DNA of 64,000 nt from the NCBI RefSeq assembly GCF_901000735.1, contig NC_081542.1, positions 44,866,238 through 44,930,237 on the forward strand, written 5' to 3'. The DNA is from Corylus avellana. Its lineage: Eukaryota; Streptophyta; Magnoliopsida; Fagales; Betulaceae. The number at the start of each line of letters is the position of its first letter. The first letter of the stretch is position 1. The notes below the pieces were generated by a model. It saw nothing but the letters and a program-made list of their open reading frames with translations, was not told the origin of the DNA and made no database searches. A program made the position numbers and the translations under genes. Shown here piece by piece: positions 22,797-34,944 of the stretch.

Positions 22797-24059
22797 ATGG
22801 GAAGAGCTCCATGTTGCGAGAAAAACGGGCTTAAGAAAGGGCCGTGGACGCCGGAGGAGGACAAGAAACTGGTCGATTATATTCAGGAGCATGGGTATGG
22901 GAATTGGAGGACTCTGCCAAAGAATGCCGGTATATATATTTATATATATATATATATATAATAATATTCAACTTCAATTTCTTTGCTGCAGCTATTGATA
23001 TTTATGCTGATTAATTTTATGATTTTGAATTGTGTAGGGCTTCAAAGGTGTGGAAAGAGCTGCCGCCTTCGATGGACTAACTATTTGAGACCCGATATCA
23101 AGAGAGGCAGATTTTCTTTCGAAGAGGAGGAGACAATTATCCAGCTACATAGTATTTTGGGCAACAAGTAAGTTTTCAATATAGTTTCTGCAATTGTACT
23201 AATGCTTAGGATTTTGCCATTTTTGGGTCATCCTTATTCCTTAAACTCTATCTTTGCTTATTTTTGTCATAGGTGGTCTGCCATTGCTGCTCGCTTGCCT
23301 GGAAGGACAGACAACGAAATCAAAAACTACTGGAACACACACATTCGAAAGAGGCTCCTCCGAATGGGAATTGATCCGGTGACACACAGTCCACGCCTCG
23401 ATCTCCTAGACCTCTCCTCAATTCTGTACAATTCATCTCAAATGAATTTGTCAAGGTTTCTTGGGGTCCAAAGCTTAGTAAATCCGGAGCTATTAAAGAT
23501 AGCCACATCTTTCATGTCATCCCAAAGGGAAAACCAAGACTTGCTTCTGCAAAATCTTCAACAAAACCAGCTTTGCGATTCCCAAATACAAAACCAGAAT
23601 ATTCCACAGCTTCTCCAGCATAATGAACTTCAGGAAATTCCATTGACTACCCCTTGTGTTTCATTCCCTAGTGAAGCACAAATCGTGGAGCCCAATGTAG
23701 AGCAATTCGCACCAGATTTTACCCAACCAGCGGAGTGGCAATTAAGCAATGGGATGCCTTTGAATTTTACTGAAGAACAACACTATGTTCCTGAACTACA
23801 AGGTTATAGTTATTATGGGTCTGATCATCAAACTATGATGGATCCTTCCCCTGAAAACTCTGCTTTCTACTCCAACAACAGCAACCAGAATTTCAGCTTC
23901 GCGTCGGTTTTATCGACGCCATCATCAAGCCCGACGCCATTGAATTCAAATTCAACATATATCAACAGCAGCACCGAGGATGAGAGGGAAAGCTACTGCA
24001 GCAACAACATGTTGAAATTTGAAATCCCAGATATCCTGTGCGTTAATGAATTCATGTAA
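22797..24059 (+). CDS. R2R3-MYB transcription factor, MYB41/74/102 (subgroup 11)-like
   Basis: Three exons, 22797-22929, 23038-23167 and 23273-24059, with the standard R2R3-MYB intron positions (phases 1 and 2), give 349 aa. The N-terminus [18 protein letters not shown] opens R2 (about residues 14-61); R3 (about 67-112) ends at [15 protein letters not shown]. The bHLH-binding motif of anthocyanin-type MYBs is absent from R3. Directly after R3, [20 protein letters not shown] (residues 120-139) is characteristic of the MYB41/MYB74/MYB102 group and close relatives of the suberin regulators (MYB39/53/92/93). The C-terminal half is rich in Gln, Asn and Ser and ends with an acidic-hydrophobic segment (residues 336-349) like a short activation domain. 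Known relatives act in the nucleus in ABA, osmotic and wound responses and in suberin deposition. No defects are seen. Subgroup assignment is by motif memory; a tree is needed to separate it from MYB39-type factors. Confidence 0.9.
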
Positions 24060-25730
24060 TGTCAGAAACTGATTGGATGTAAGGATTTCATGATGTAATG
24101 TCAGAAACCGATTGGAAGGGTTGTTAAAATTTTCTGGGATTTGAAATTTAGTGCTGTTCATAAGTGTAAACTTCTCTTAATAATTAATTTGGTGCGGTTC
24201 TGTTAAGCTTACTTTATCAGGAATCAAAACTTAAGTCTTTTTGTTTTTTTACTCAACCAGAAGTTTCCATTATTGATATGTACAATACTCTTTTGGTTTT
24301 CTTTAATCGTATTTGGTTACATTATTCGACAAAACCCTGTCCAGCTAGCATTGAAATTAAGTCAACTGCATAAACAAACACCATTAGATTATATGAGCGA
24401 CAATAATAATGTTCTTCAGCTACAATCTTAAAAGCAGAATAGTTTTTTTTTTTTTTTCCAAAAAAAAAAAAAAAAAAAAAAAAAAAACTTGAACATAATT
24501 GGGAACACAAGATCTCTATATGTTATTAGCTTTTGTTATTGCCTTTCCCCAAATGGGCTGTAATCACCTAGAAGAGAAAGGTGAAAGAAAATCTAAGTGA
24601 GTACAATATCATAGATTCATGTAAGTTAATCATAACATGCAAAAGCAAAGAACGGTTTCAATGATCCCGACAGCGAGTCCAAAATTCCGGCAACAGGACC
24701 AGGGGGAGAGGCCGGAGCTTGTGGGGGTGACACCTGTCCATGCCACCTGTAAGGCTAACTGTCTTTTCACGTACTAATAAAGTAATGTTTTGCATGGGGA
24801 TTATGGTAATAGAAGTTTGACTAAAAAGGGCACGTGTCCACGTCCGATCGGTGTTGAAAAACCCCGGTGGGCACTACAAATAAAGGGCTTTGCTTTATTG
24901 ACAATCATGGCGTGGTTCTTGTGCTGGTTTTTGTCACTTTTATCATCGCCATTTATTGCTTCAGTGTCAAACCAAAACCTAATATTAATTGCGTCAGCAT
25001 TTGGGACACGTAGGCTCAATAATACAAAAGGTAGGTCCCGTTTATGGGCTTCGGGGATTGGTGGGGATACCGGTTGACCCGGTGGGGAGGAAGCTCTTAT
25101 CCAGTTAGAAGGCATGCTGAGCTCCAACTCGCAGATAATTTTCATTGTCTCGACTCTTGAGCTCTGTGCAATGATACCTTAACAATGGAGTCAGTGCATA
25201 ATTATCAGGACAATCATTGAGTGGAAGAACACTGTAGAATGAAAATGGCAGGGCTAGTGGGCCCGATTTATTGTTTTGACTCTTTCGGCTTTTTGGTACA
25301 ATTCTTTAATTGCAACAATTTTCCTCGCAATCTTTGAACTTTGTTGTGTTATGGCCACTTTGTTACTCCATCGATGCCTCAAGGGACAATTACTGTAATA
25401 CATTAAAGTATATATTCTAGAAATCTGAAATATATAATAGATGAATATTATGTGTAAACACACGATCTATTAAATATATAGCAATTGATCCGTATCAAAA
25501 AAAACATCTGAGAATGAGACTTGTTAAAGTTTGTGAATGAAATATTTGATTTAAAAATCTTTGGTATAAATATGAAGTTTGTAAAAAATATTTGAATATG
25601 ATGCTTATAAAAATAAAAAAAAAATAAAAAAATTATTTTTTTCCTAAAAATATGCGTTTTTAGGAAGAAAAATAAGTGTTGATCATCCAAGTTGAAATCT
25701 TATTAACAGTTTTTTATTTTTATTTTTTAT
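24060..25730. other. intergenic downstream of the MYB gene
   Basis: Includes the MYB 3'UTR, a poly(T)/poly(A) tract at about 24439-24487, and a G-box/ABRE-like cluster (GGCACGTGTCCACGTCC at about 24829) ahead of a short ORF at 24907. The ORF is discussed as a finding. The rest shows nothing recognisable. Confidence 0.45.
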
Positions 25731-25741
25731 GTAGTTGATGT

Positions 25742-26024
25742 TGTTAAAAGTAACGGTTAAGTGATTAAATTTACTTTTTCCTATCAGCTTAAGCTTTTCG
25801 GATAACTGGTAATTTAACATGGTATCAGAGCCAAAGGTCATGGGATCGAACCTTGACTCCGTTAATTCACCTCTCATTTAATTAAATATTCCACCTGTTG
25901 GGCTTCACCTATTAAAAGAGAGTTTGAATCCACACGTGAGGGAGAGTGTTAAAAGTAATGGTTAAGTAATTAAATTTATCTCTTTCTATCAGTTTAAGCT
26001 TTTGGGATAACTGGTAATTTAATA
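25742..26024 (+). mobile_element. miniature LTR retrotransposon (SMART/TRIM type), 283 bp, apparently complete
   Basis: Two 78-bp direct LTRs, 25742-25819 and 25947-26024, both starting TGTTAAAAGTAA and ending in near-identical GGTAATTTAAYA, with roughly nine differences. Immediately after LTR1 is TGGTATCAGAGCC (25820-25832), the primer-binding site for initiator Met-tRNA. A purine tract GAGGGAGAG precedes LTR2. The flanking pentamers are GATGT (25737-25741) and GATAT (26025-26029), a target duplication with one change. The internal region is only 127 bp and codes for nothing, so movement must have depended on proteins from another element. Size and structure fit the described SMART class. 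Confidence 0.85.
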
Positions 26025-28170
26025 GATATTATGTTCTCTTTATATATACCTTCTCAAAATTGATTTAACTATTAAAATTACCATTATATTTTCAAAATAG
26101 AGACTATATATGTTTTAAAGTTAGTTCAATGCTTGAAGAGTTTGAATATTGTGCTGTTATAAATACATGTAAGAATTCAAAATACAAGTGAAAATCATAT
26201 GTATTTTGAGCATGTGTGAATTTAATAGAGAGAAAAAATCAACCAATTTGAAATAAATTAAACTTAATTTGTTAATTTCAAAATATTTGAACCCCGTGCC
26301 AGTTGAACATATATATATCACGTAAAAGCGCAGGGTGAGAAAAAAACAAATAAAAACAAAAGCTACGCTCGCTTTTGTTTCCTTAATCAGCTCTTGACAG
26401 CTCAAGCTCGGCTTTCTGACCGATCAATGGATGGCGCTCTCTCTTTCCCGTGGGCGGTTTTTTCTCCAGCTGACTGTCGACGGCTCAGGACACTACTGTC
26501 CGCGTCCCTTTGTGCAATTGGGACATATATGCATTCTCCACACGTCTCTAATATATTCCTACCACATTAAAATCGTGGTCATATATATATATATATATAC
26601 AGACAAGATCATTTGTCTCTTCCTAATGATTTTTTTTGATTTTTGGACACATGGGACAACATCAATGCAACTGATGAGTTGCTCATTGAGGCACGTCTGT
26701 TACTGGGGGTCGGTTGTAAAATGCGACTCTGGCTAGTTTCTTTGATTTTCCAATGCACAGTCCCAAACACTGATCAAATTACTATTACTTCGCTAAAGTC
26801 AATTTGAGATTTGTAACTTCCTTTTCTAAATAATTTTAAAAAGCTAGCTTCAATTATAACTATGATTATTCTTTTTGAAGATAACATTGATATGATTTGG
26901 TGGGATTAAGTTATTTCAAATAATTGTCCATCTCAGTGAGAGGCCCTAATTAAGGATTTTGTCTTTATAGGATAATAATTAATACTGACAGCTGTCACAG
27001 CTCATATCAACTGTGGTGAGCAAAAACCTAAGACTGGCATATATTTTGGAGACTTTGTTTCACAAGCATTAACGCTAGCCATTCAAATATATATGATATT
27101 GATATTATTTATGTAACTCAAACCAACCAACTGAAAATCCCCACGCCATCTTAATACGCTCCATCGAATTGTGGCCTCTCAATCATGTAGGGTTTTGTGT
27201 ACAAAGCAAATAGTCAACCCTACATAATATATACAATTATATAAACCCAAGAACAGCCAACTGATCTTCTTCTCTGTCTTCTACTCGTACGATTCGAAGG
27301 TATATCTCGTCACCGATTTTCTCCGTAAAAGCCCCACCATGCATGTAAGCCATACGATATCTCTACGTAAAAAAAAAAAAAAAATTGTTTATTTATTGTG
27401 TACAAATTTATATATAGTGTGTACAAATATATATATCAGGCGCCAAAACTCTCTCTCTCTCTCTTTTGTTTAAGTCTCTCTCTCTCTCTTTTGTTTAAGT
27501 CTTTTTGTAGGGTTAGGTTGTGCCATCAAGTCGAAGTAGGCCTCTCTCTCTCTCTGTGTATGTCGTATAAGTCTTTTTGTAGGGTTAGGTTGTTCCATCG
27601 TGTTGAATAAAGACCGGCTGATTTTGCCTAGTTTAACTCTTTTCGTACGGTTATTTTGTCATCATGTACAATTAGGGCCGGCTGAATGTCATCCTGTACA
27701 ATTAGGGCCGGCTGAAACCCTGGGCAAATTAGGCAATTGCTTTGAGCACTAGCAGCAGTTTTCATTTGATTTTATCTAAATTTAGGGCACAAAATTACTT
27801 TTTGCTTCTATATGAAAATATATTTCACAATAGTTTTCCTTACCTTTTTCTATACCATTAAAATATTATTTCTTTACAAAATATAAATTTTCTACTTACT
27901 CACTTTTTTTTTCACAAAATTCCAATACAATTCCCAATTAAAGACAAAAAGATAAAAGAGGAAAAATAAATGTATTTATTAAAATAATGTATACGGAACC
28001 AAAAGTAGTTTCCTACACATTGAGAAACACTGTAACAACCCTTGGGGATTGGTTAAATGTAGGGAATCTGATGTTAGTAGATTTTGTGGTTTTTTAAAAA
28101 TTTTTCATAAACATAAGGAAGTGATTAGCATATAGGGCATCTGCTGCTAGTGCTCGAAGACCCCCAATAA
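26025..28170. other. intergenic, repeats and possible promoter-like stretch
   Basis: No coding gene is recognised. CT microsatellites at 27450-27560 lie within a duplicated phrase (AGTCTTTTTGTAGGGTTAGG near 27499 and 27570). Next, a 35-bp phrase with GTACAATTAGGGCCGGCTGAA is repeated in tandem (27666 and 27696) and resembles the left end of the hAT element at 18583. A TATA-like word ATTATATAAACCC at about 27237 precedes a stretch that could be an unspliced transcript, but no ORF follows. Confidence 0.4.
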
Positions 28171-28820
28171 AATAAGGGGAATGTTAGGTGCTTTTATGGT
28201 GTTCTTAGTGTCCTCTTAGTTATAAAAAGTTTTCCTTATTTCTCTCATTTGAATTTTAGAAATTAATATCCACCTAAGAGTAAGAGAACACCAAAAGAAT
28301 ACCTAGTATTTTTTCTAAAATAATGACTCAAATAATAATAGTATATTTAAGTTACTTTTATTAAAAAAACAATTAAGGCCACAACCATGACAAAAAAGTT
28401 AGTGAATGTCAGAGCATCTACTCTTGCACGTTCTTCTCCCATCCTTTAAGTCTCCTATTTTTTTTTAAAAAAAATCTTGCATTAATGACAACCCTAAAGT
28501 AGTAACTAAACTCATAAAAATTATATGAACTTAAAATAAAACAACATGTCTAATTCATTAAAATAATTTTTAGAATAAAGTAAATTTTGTTTTCCGTGAA
28601 TTAAATTCTATATAAAAATTAAGAACTATATGTAGTTTAACACATGTTATACGATGAAATTAATTTTGTTTTTCTCAAATTATATGTAGCAGAAATGAAT
28701 TTTGCATCTCTTTTGGAAAAAATAAAGAAAAAAAGCGCGAGAAATGATTTTAAATTAAATATTTAAATACAAAAAAAGCCCCACCTAAATTTATCGCCTA
28801 TGACTCAAAATTAATGGAGC
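27700..28820. mobile_element. possible hAT remnant (GGGCCGGCT-ended), uncertain
   Basis: The AGGGCCGGCTGAA start at about 27704, followed by TTAGGCAATTGC, is like the GGCCTTAGGC text after the left end of the 18583 hAT element. Around 28777 a GCCCCACCTAAATTTATCGCC phrase could be the far side. No matching right terminus or target duplication was found. Confidence 0.3.
28180..28310. mobile_element. MITE-like inverted repeat, family B
   Basis: Left end AATGTTAGGTGCTTTTATGG and right end (other strand) AATACTAGGTATTCTTTTGG are imperfect inverted repeats around an AT-rich core; GTGTTCTTAGTGT and AGAGAACACC extend the pairing. The tandem units at 51369-51561 begin with the same AATGYTAGGTATTC text, so they belong to the same family. 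Confidence 0.5.
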
Positions 28821-29959
28821 CTTCATGTAGAACACACCAGTTTTGAGAGATTAATACATGACGTACGTGTGGAAAAATAGAGACAAGATTGTGGTATTAT
28901 ATATAAAAGGTACGACGGCTCGTCTTTGACTGGCCGACCATGAACAAAGAGAGAGACCCATCGTTTTGTCTTCACCGATCGATCCCTTTCCATCTACCGC
29001 CCAAAGAAAAAGCTCTTCAATGGTTTGAATAAGTAAACCCTTAAAGTGGGTTTATGTCGTCTTAGCCTGGTCGAGTTTCGATCTTTTCTTTTTGGTCTCG
29101 ACTTTCTTGCAATTATGTACTGTTTTTGTTTGAGATGACAATGCACTTTCTGTATGGAAAACGTTCACAAAGAAGACATTGAGAAATGGGTGCATCATGC
29201 ATGTGACAATATTTCTTTTGAGGGGTGACAGCCTCATTGACTACGAATTGTTCTTTGGAGGCTTCTGCAGATTAAGAAATGATCAATTTTTCCAAGTAAT
29301 AAGAAAGCTGGACTTGTTGGTGTCTCTTTTTGGAAGCAAAATACTTAATTTGCCAGTGTTTTTGAGACAGCTGTGTGGGTGAAAGTAGGCAGGACGTATC
29401 CGAAAAGGGTAACCTTAAATTGAGATATTCCTTATTTGGTTAGACTGTAAAACTTTGAGCATCCATTATATTTATTTAACTCATGGTATATGTATATGTA
29501 TATATATATATGATGCCCATTCCATTGTTTACAAGTGGCACATATTTGGTATCAAAAGGAAGATTATTTTAAACAGATTTCCTAATCAGGAAAACGACCT
29601 TAATGAGTGACAGAGCATTGATGTAAATCGATTTGAAAAATGTTTCTGAAAGGATTGTGCGTATCATATGATAATACAGGAATGACATTTTGATCAAATG
29701 GAATTGAAATCTAACAAATTGTTCAACATGGTAATCATTACCATTTCCTCTCAAACTCATACAACCACCTAAGTTTCATGATTATGATACCCCAGATCTT
29801 GTTGAATATATTTAATTTTCTAAAACTCTGTCTCTAATGACTGGATAATGCATCATACTATATTCTCATCTCACAATGGATGATCTGGGAGTTGGATTAG
29901 CTCTTAAAAACAATAAAATTCAAGGGCTTATGGACAAACTAATAAGATAGCGTTGGACA

Positions 29960-30015
<56 letters not shown>

Positions 30016-30958
30016 CATTACTCTGAATAAAGTAACCCATTTTGTTTCGCGGAGCATCATCACAAAATCTGGTAATTGAACCTATTTGGGATTAACTTCA
30101 TGGCTGGACGATTAATATCCCATTTATTTGCCTAGTGGAGGCAGCAAAAGTGCCGACAAAGGCGACCTCTTGCGTCAGTTTGACTTCTCTATAGGTCAAA
30201 CAAAAACACTTGAAAAACATATCAGTGTTTTCACATTGCAAAATCTTCCATTGTCAACCTTCAAATATACTTAGCTAGTGGTCCAGAGGAGATCATGAAC
30301 TCGATCTGTTTCAAATCGATATACTCTTCAACCTATTGACATAATTACTACAGCCTAATGATAGCTTAGGAACTCCTACTCGAAGAAAACAAGAGTCATC
30401 CCACAAAAATAGAAGAAAATAAGAGTCATTAAAGTACTAGTACCAGTGCGTATCTGATGATATTTAATAGTATGACTAATAATTTTTTATACAACTTGCG
30501 AATTTGACACCAACTCAACACAAATTAAATTAACAAATTATGGGTATAATATTCTTATATTTATAGCTCGGCATGCAAACATAAATTACTATCTCTAATT
30601 TATAAGTCTAGTGGGTCATAGATGGTGAGGCGAACGTGAGATTTTATCCAAAGTCCTCGTGTAAAAGCTATGAATAAAATTTGAATGACCATATTTTAGC
30701 ATGCATATAGTATAAACAATACCTGCAGCCAGACATGTTTATCATGTTTATCTGCAGACATGTCCAATTTTTCTTGTCACCATGTTCTGCCTCTGACTCG
30801 TGCGAATTAAACCCATTGGGCCGACGGTCTGCTAGCTGTACGTCGACGAGAACACAACCAAACTTTTTTCGGCGGAAGATGAAGTTCGGTTTCTGACCAT
30901 CTGTTGTCACAATCAAGCGTCACCACAAGACCAACTAAGTCAAAATATATATGATTAG

Positions 30959-30989
<31 letters not shown>

Positions 30990-31600
30990 AAAATATAATT
31001 AGGACATAATTAAATTGATTGTAAATATTGTTTATGGTTAAACCTAAAAATAGCAGCAAGATATGTACACCTGTCAATTCACGAAATTAGCCCTGATCCT
31101 ATCGATGGATTAATACGTCTGTGGTTCAATGTACATGTCTTGATATTATTATTTGGAAAATGACTTCGGTTACTCACAGCATGGCCCATTGAACAGGCAA
31201 AGCAATGAAATAAATTAATGGAACATGGAAAAATAGACCATTTTCATGTGATATTATCGTGCCCACTCTTTTTTGTTTTTTGTTTTTTTCCTGGGACCAT
31301 CAATACCATGTTTGGTAGGACTGTGATTTTACGAGTCAAAAGCGTATTTTTAAACAAAATCAAGTTGTAAGTTGAAAAATAATAGTTTGAAGAAAAAAAA
31401 ATTGCAGTAAAAAGATTAAATCGCAATTTTACGTCAAGCATTTTTAAAAGTTATGTTTTCATTAACTGCGGTTTGAAATCTTTATTTTCTCAAATCGCAT
31501 ATTTTGAAATTACTAAATTAAACGGACACTTTAGTAAATGTTAAAATTGCAATCCATCCTAATAAATTAATAATGTCCAAGACAGTAAGAAATGTCATTT
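28311..31600. other. intergenic, AT-rich, no gene recognised
   Basis: Contains a long (TA)n microsatellite (29962-30014) and poly(A) tracts (30959-30986). ORFs at 29179-29382 and 30668-30916 lack recognisable domains, codon-like conservation cues or splice partners. Nothing else is supported. Confidence 0.45.
29962..30014. repeat. (TA)n microsatellite
   Basis: About 26 uninterrupted TA units; self-complementary and likely length-variable. Confidence 0.95.
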
Positions 31601-32208
31601 TTTTTTTGAACGAAAATCATAGGATTTCATTAATTAAAGATCACGAGCATCGAGCAGAGCAAAAAACTCTTACAACACAAAGTATAAAGTTCTACAAAAA
31701 TCATAGCCATATATGCTATAAGGTTACAAAGCCATAGATACAAACAAGAATTTTTACAGGTGCTATCTATAACTTCAATATTCTGCTAACCCATATACAA
31801 ATACAGTTAAAGAGACAGGTCGTGAGAGATAACCCCTCACACTTAATTATTCAGGCCGTGAAAAATAACCATTCACACCTAATTATTCCTCTTTACGCAT
31901 GAGGGCAGATTTATAGAAAAAAAAAAAAAACCTCTTATTCAAAACAAAAAAAACACAAACAAACAACTAGCAAACAGAAGCAGGGGCCGGAGAGGAGATG
32001 AACGACACAATACGGTGGAAGGTGGACAGACGCACAGCAGAGAGGCCGAAGTTCTTGATCTAGTTGAAGAACACCTAAAAATAAAAGAAGGGGAGGGAGG
32101 GTAAGAGCGGGGAGTAGAAGGGGAATGAGAGAGGAGGAAGGAGCAAAGATCCACTCCCTCCTCCTCTAAAAACTATTCTTTGAGGAGAAGAGCAGAGAGA
32201 CGGCTTCG
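31601..32208 (-). mobile_element. non-LTR retroposed insertion (LINE derivative or retrocopy), 608 bp
   Basis: A perfect 16-bp direct repeat, GTAAGAAATGTCATTT, borders the segment at 31585-31600 and 32209-32224. The left edge begins with a T-run, i.e. a poly(A) tail on the minus strand, so it inserted by target-primed reverse transcription with its 5' end at 32208. On the minus strand the first 300 bases are pyrimidine-rich, like a 5'UTR, and the last 200 resemble a LINE 3' end. No RT or RNase H reading frame is present; the ORF at 31939-32154 is low-complexity. It may be an internally deleted LINE, a SINE-like element or a processed copy of a host transcript. Confidence 0.75.
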
Positions 32209-32224
32209 GTAAGAAATGTCATTT

Positions 32225-34700
32225 AAGTATTCTTGTGATGCTTATTGCTTTGAAAATAAAATAAAGTGCTATGATTTTACTCTCGAGAGCTCTTATTGCT
32301 AGTTGAAATCAACATCCGAAACAGGGGATTATGATGATATTACTGGGCCATTTGCAAGGTTATTTTTGAAAGTCCATTAACAAAACATTCTATATATTTA
32401 GGCCCAAAAGTGAATACTAAAGCCTGGTGATAAGACATGTAAATTTCATTCACTAATCACCAGTAGCACGAAACGTGCCTGATCACTTCAAAAAAAAAAA
32501 GGGGGGGGGGGGACATGCTTGGCACATAGAGCATTTTGAGTGATAGTTTACCACGCTACCAAAAAAAATAAATAAATAAATAATAGGTTAAATTTGTACA
32601 ATAAATTGTACTTTGTTTATGGCTAAAAACGCGTGATAAGGTAGTAAAAAGCATTTATAATAAATAATAATAATAATAATAAACATACGGGCCGGGGTGA
32701 CCATGAGCCATCCTTCTATTGGGGGTGATCATTGAGCCACCCCATTCCCCCCGCAAAGGAGATGGACCGTGGTTCGCAGCCACCCCTACACGACTAGTCT
32801 GTTTATTTTTTTTGAAAAAAAAAAAATAATAATGTGAATGACATATTAGTATTTTTATTTTATTTTTTATTTGGAGAAAAAAAAAATTAGGGAAATAAAG
32901 GGAAGTCTTAGATTTGAAATCTTCGAAAACTTGGATCTTAAATTTGCCAAATTACAAAATTGAGAAAAACGAATGAGGGATCTGGATTTTTTTTTTTTCA
33001 AAAAAGTAAGTCTCTTATTAAGTATATGTCACAAATTTAATTGATTAATTATATTAATAGAATCTAGTTCAAATCCATAAGGTTAAACACGTTATATTAT
33101 GTTCTTAATGTTTCAATATTAGTCGTATATCCCCCCCAAGTGGTATAAAACATAAAGGTGGTGTGAGGCATGATGGATGAAAATGATCTTTTATGGATGT
33201 TATGCACGCATAGATGATAGGTCTCTTTTGTAGTTGGAAATAGGGACAATGCATGAGCGCGAAAAAAAAAAAAAAAACTTGAAAATTTTGTTTTGGATAA
33301 TGAGGAGAAATTTCATATGCACCATTACCATAGGATGACATGTCATCCTATTTAATTACCCGTACATTAACCTATAATATTTGTACGGGTAAATTCAAAA
33401 TATTTGAGTTGTCCCACATTCAAAACACTAGATCAATCAAAAGATTTAGAAAACCTCAATCAATAAACGTAGGAGCTTATTCTCTTGCTAGTTGAAGTGA
33501 TCACGAACGCGTATTCAAGTTGTCAAGACAAAAGATAAACATATATTTTAACTAATGTCTAATGGTTCCATAAACTCTTGCCCACCCACATACATCCATA
33601 CAGGAGTGGGCAGTTTTACCCTTTACTGCTTATTGACCACTACTAACTAGGGATGATTGGTAGGTAGAAGAACAATATGATTATAACGATGTCAGGTCAA
33701 AAGGCGGAAGGGGATAAGGAGTGTTGAGTTTCCGACACACGACTCAATTTTGATATAAAAAAAAAAATATAACCCTTTCAAAATGTTGTTCATTTGAATT
33801 ACTAAAATGGACACCATTTTGGTAGTGACATCGCAAATTGATGCTCTTCTAGATGTAACTGTAATCCTTGAAAAACATACGTACATTTACACTTTAAAGA
33901 CTCTTCGTCTATAGATTTTAGAGATAAAGACGTCTTCAACTTCGGAGACCAATAACACAAAGACGTTGTTCTTTGTCTTTGAAGAACAATGTCATCGTTG
34001 TTCATATCTAGAGAACAACATCGTTGTTGTTTTGTCTTCTGAAATTTGAAGAAAGAGTTGAAAATACCCATCGATATATATAGAACAAAGTCGACAGTAT
34101 CTTAGACTCTTTCAACCAACTCGGTGGCAAAAAAAAAAAAATCTTTTTGCCACAGACTACATTGACACCCAACCCCACATATTACCACCTATCATTTTTT
34201 TAATCTTACAATATGAGAGAATTTTAAAATCAAATAAGATATAGTTTTTTAGTTGATTAGAGAGAGAGAGAGTGATCAGCATTGGCCTATCAAATAATTA
34301 ACCTTAAAATGAAGCCACTTAACTTGAGTGGGAGCAGGTTAATTAAAAGAAATGAAAGAGAATGTTAGAATATATTACTTTCTTTGTTTTTATTATCCCA
34401 AGTTTCTTGCTGGAGTTTGCTAGTGGTGGAAATGACTACTTAATTTCCTCTAGTCTTATTTGATTTTACTTTTCTGTTTGTTTATTTTTCTTCTTCCCTT
34501 TAGAGCTTTCGAAGTCGTGATGAAATCAATAGAAATATATTAATTCTGAAATCGTGTTTTTTCTTACATTATCTGGCCTTGTAAAAAGCAAGAAAATAAT
34601 TGGCATTACAGTTTTCAACACATGCCCCCCATTAATCTGAACATAATTAATAAGGTCATTTCGGTCCATTTACGATTCCGGCGTCGATGTTGCACATCAA
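32225..34700. other. intergenic, AT-rich
   Basis: Includes a poly(G) run (32500-32512), an (AAT)n stretch at 32660-32682, and the GC-rich CCACCCC-type repeat at 32690-32800 related to 4200-4325. Around 33925-34050 several copies of an ACGTTGTTCT / AGAACAACATCG word form local inverted repeats. No coding gene is recognised. Confidence 0.45.
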
Positions 34701-34757
34701 CGTCAAAAAGTCCACCAGATGAAGACATCCACAACCGACGGTCATTGGCAATACAAA

Positions 34758-34763
34758 CACGTG
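34758..34763 (+). promoter_or_regulatory. G-box upstream of the MFT-like gene
   Basis: CACGTG in ACAAACACGTGTCTC, about 185 bp before the ATG. A second ABRE-like word, CTACGTGTCACG, lies at about 34830. MFT of Arabidopsis is controlled by ABA through ABI3/ABI5 and G-box-type sites, so these are plausible, unproven targets. Confidence 0.45.
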
Positions 34764-34944
34764 TCTCTTTGGCACTATGATTGTGGGCAAACATTGGTGA
34801 TTGGTGCCCCCATTCATCAGGAACTCTTGCTACGTGTCACGCTCCCACATTCAATTTCGAAACGCTTGGATTGACTCGAATAATCCTGAGCAAAGAGTCA
34901 AAGACACACACCAGCTCGCTCCCCACGGTCTACAGCCTGCGTTC

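Noticed and set aside
24801..25145. 114-aa minus-strand ORF downstream of the MYB gene
   Set aside because: No recognisable domain, low-complexity ends, and no splice partner or promoter on that strand.
33802..34071. 89-aa minus-strand ORF
   Set aside because: It overlaps local inverted repeats built from ACGTTGTT/AACAACG words and has no domain.
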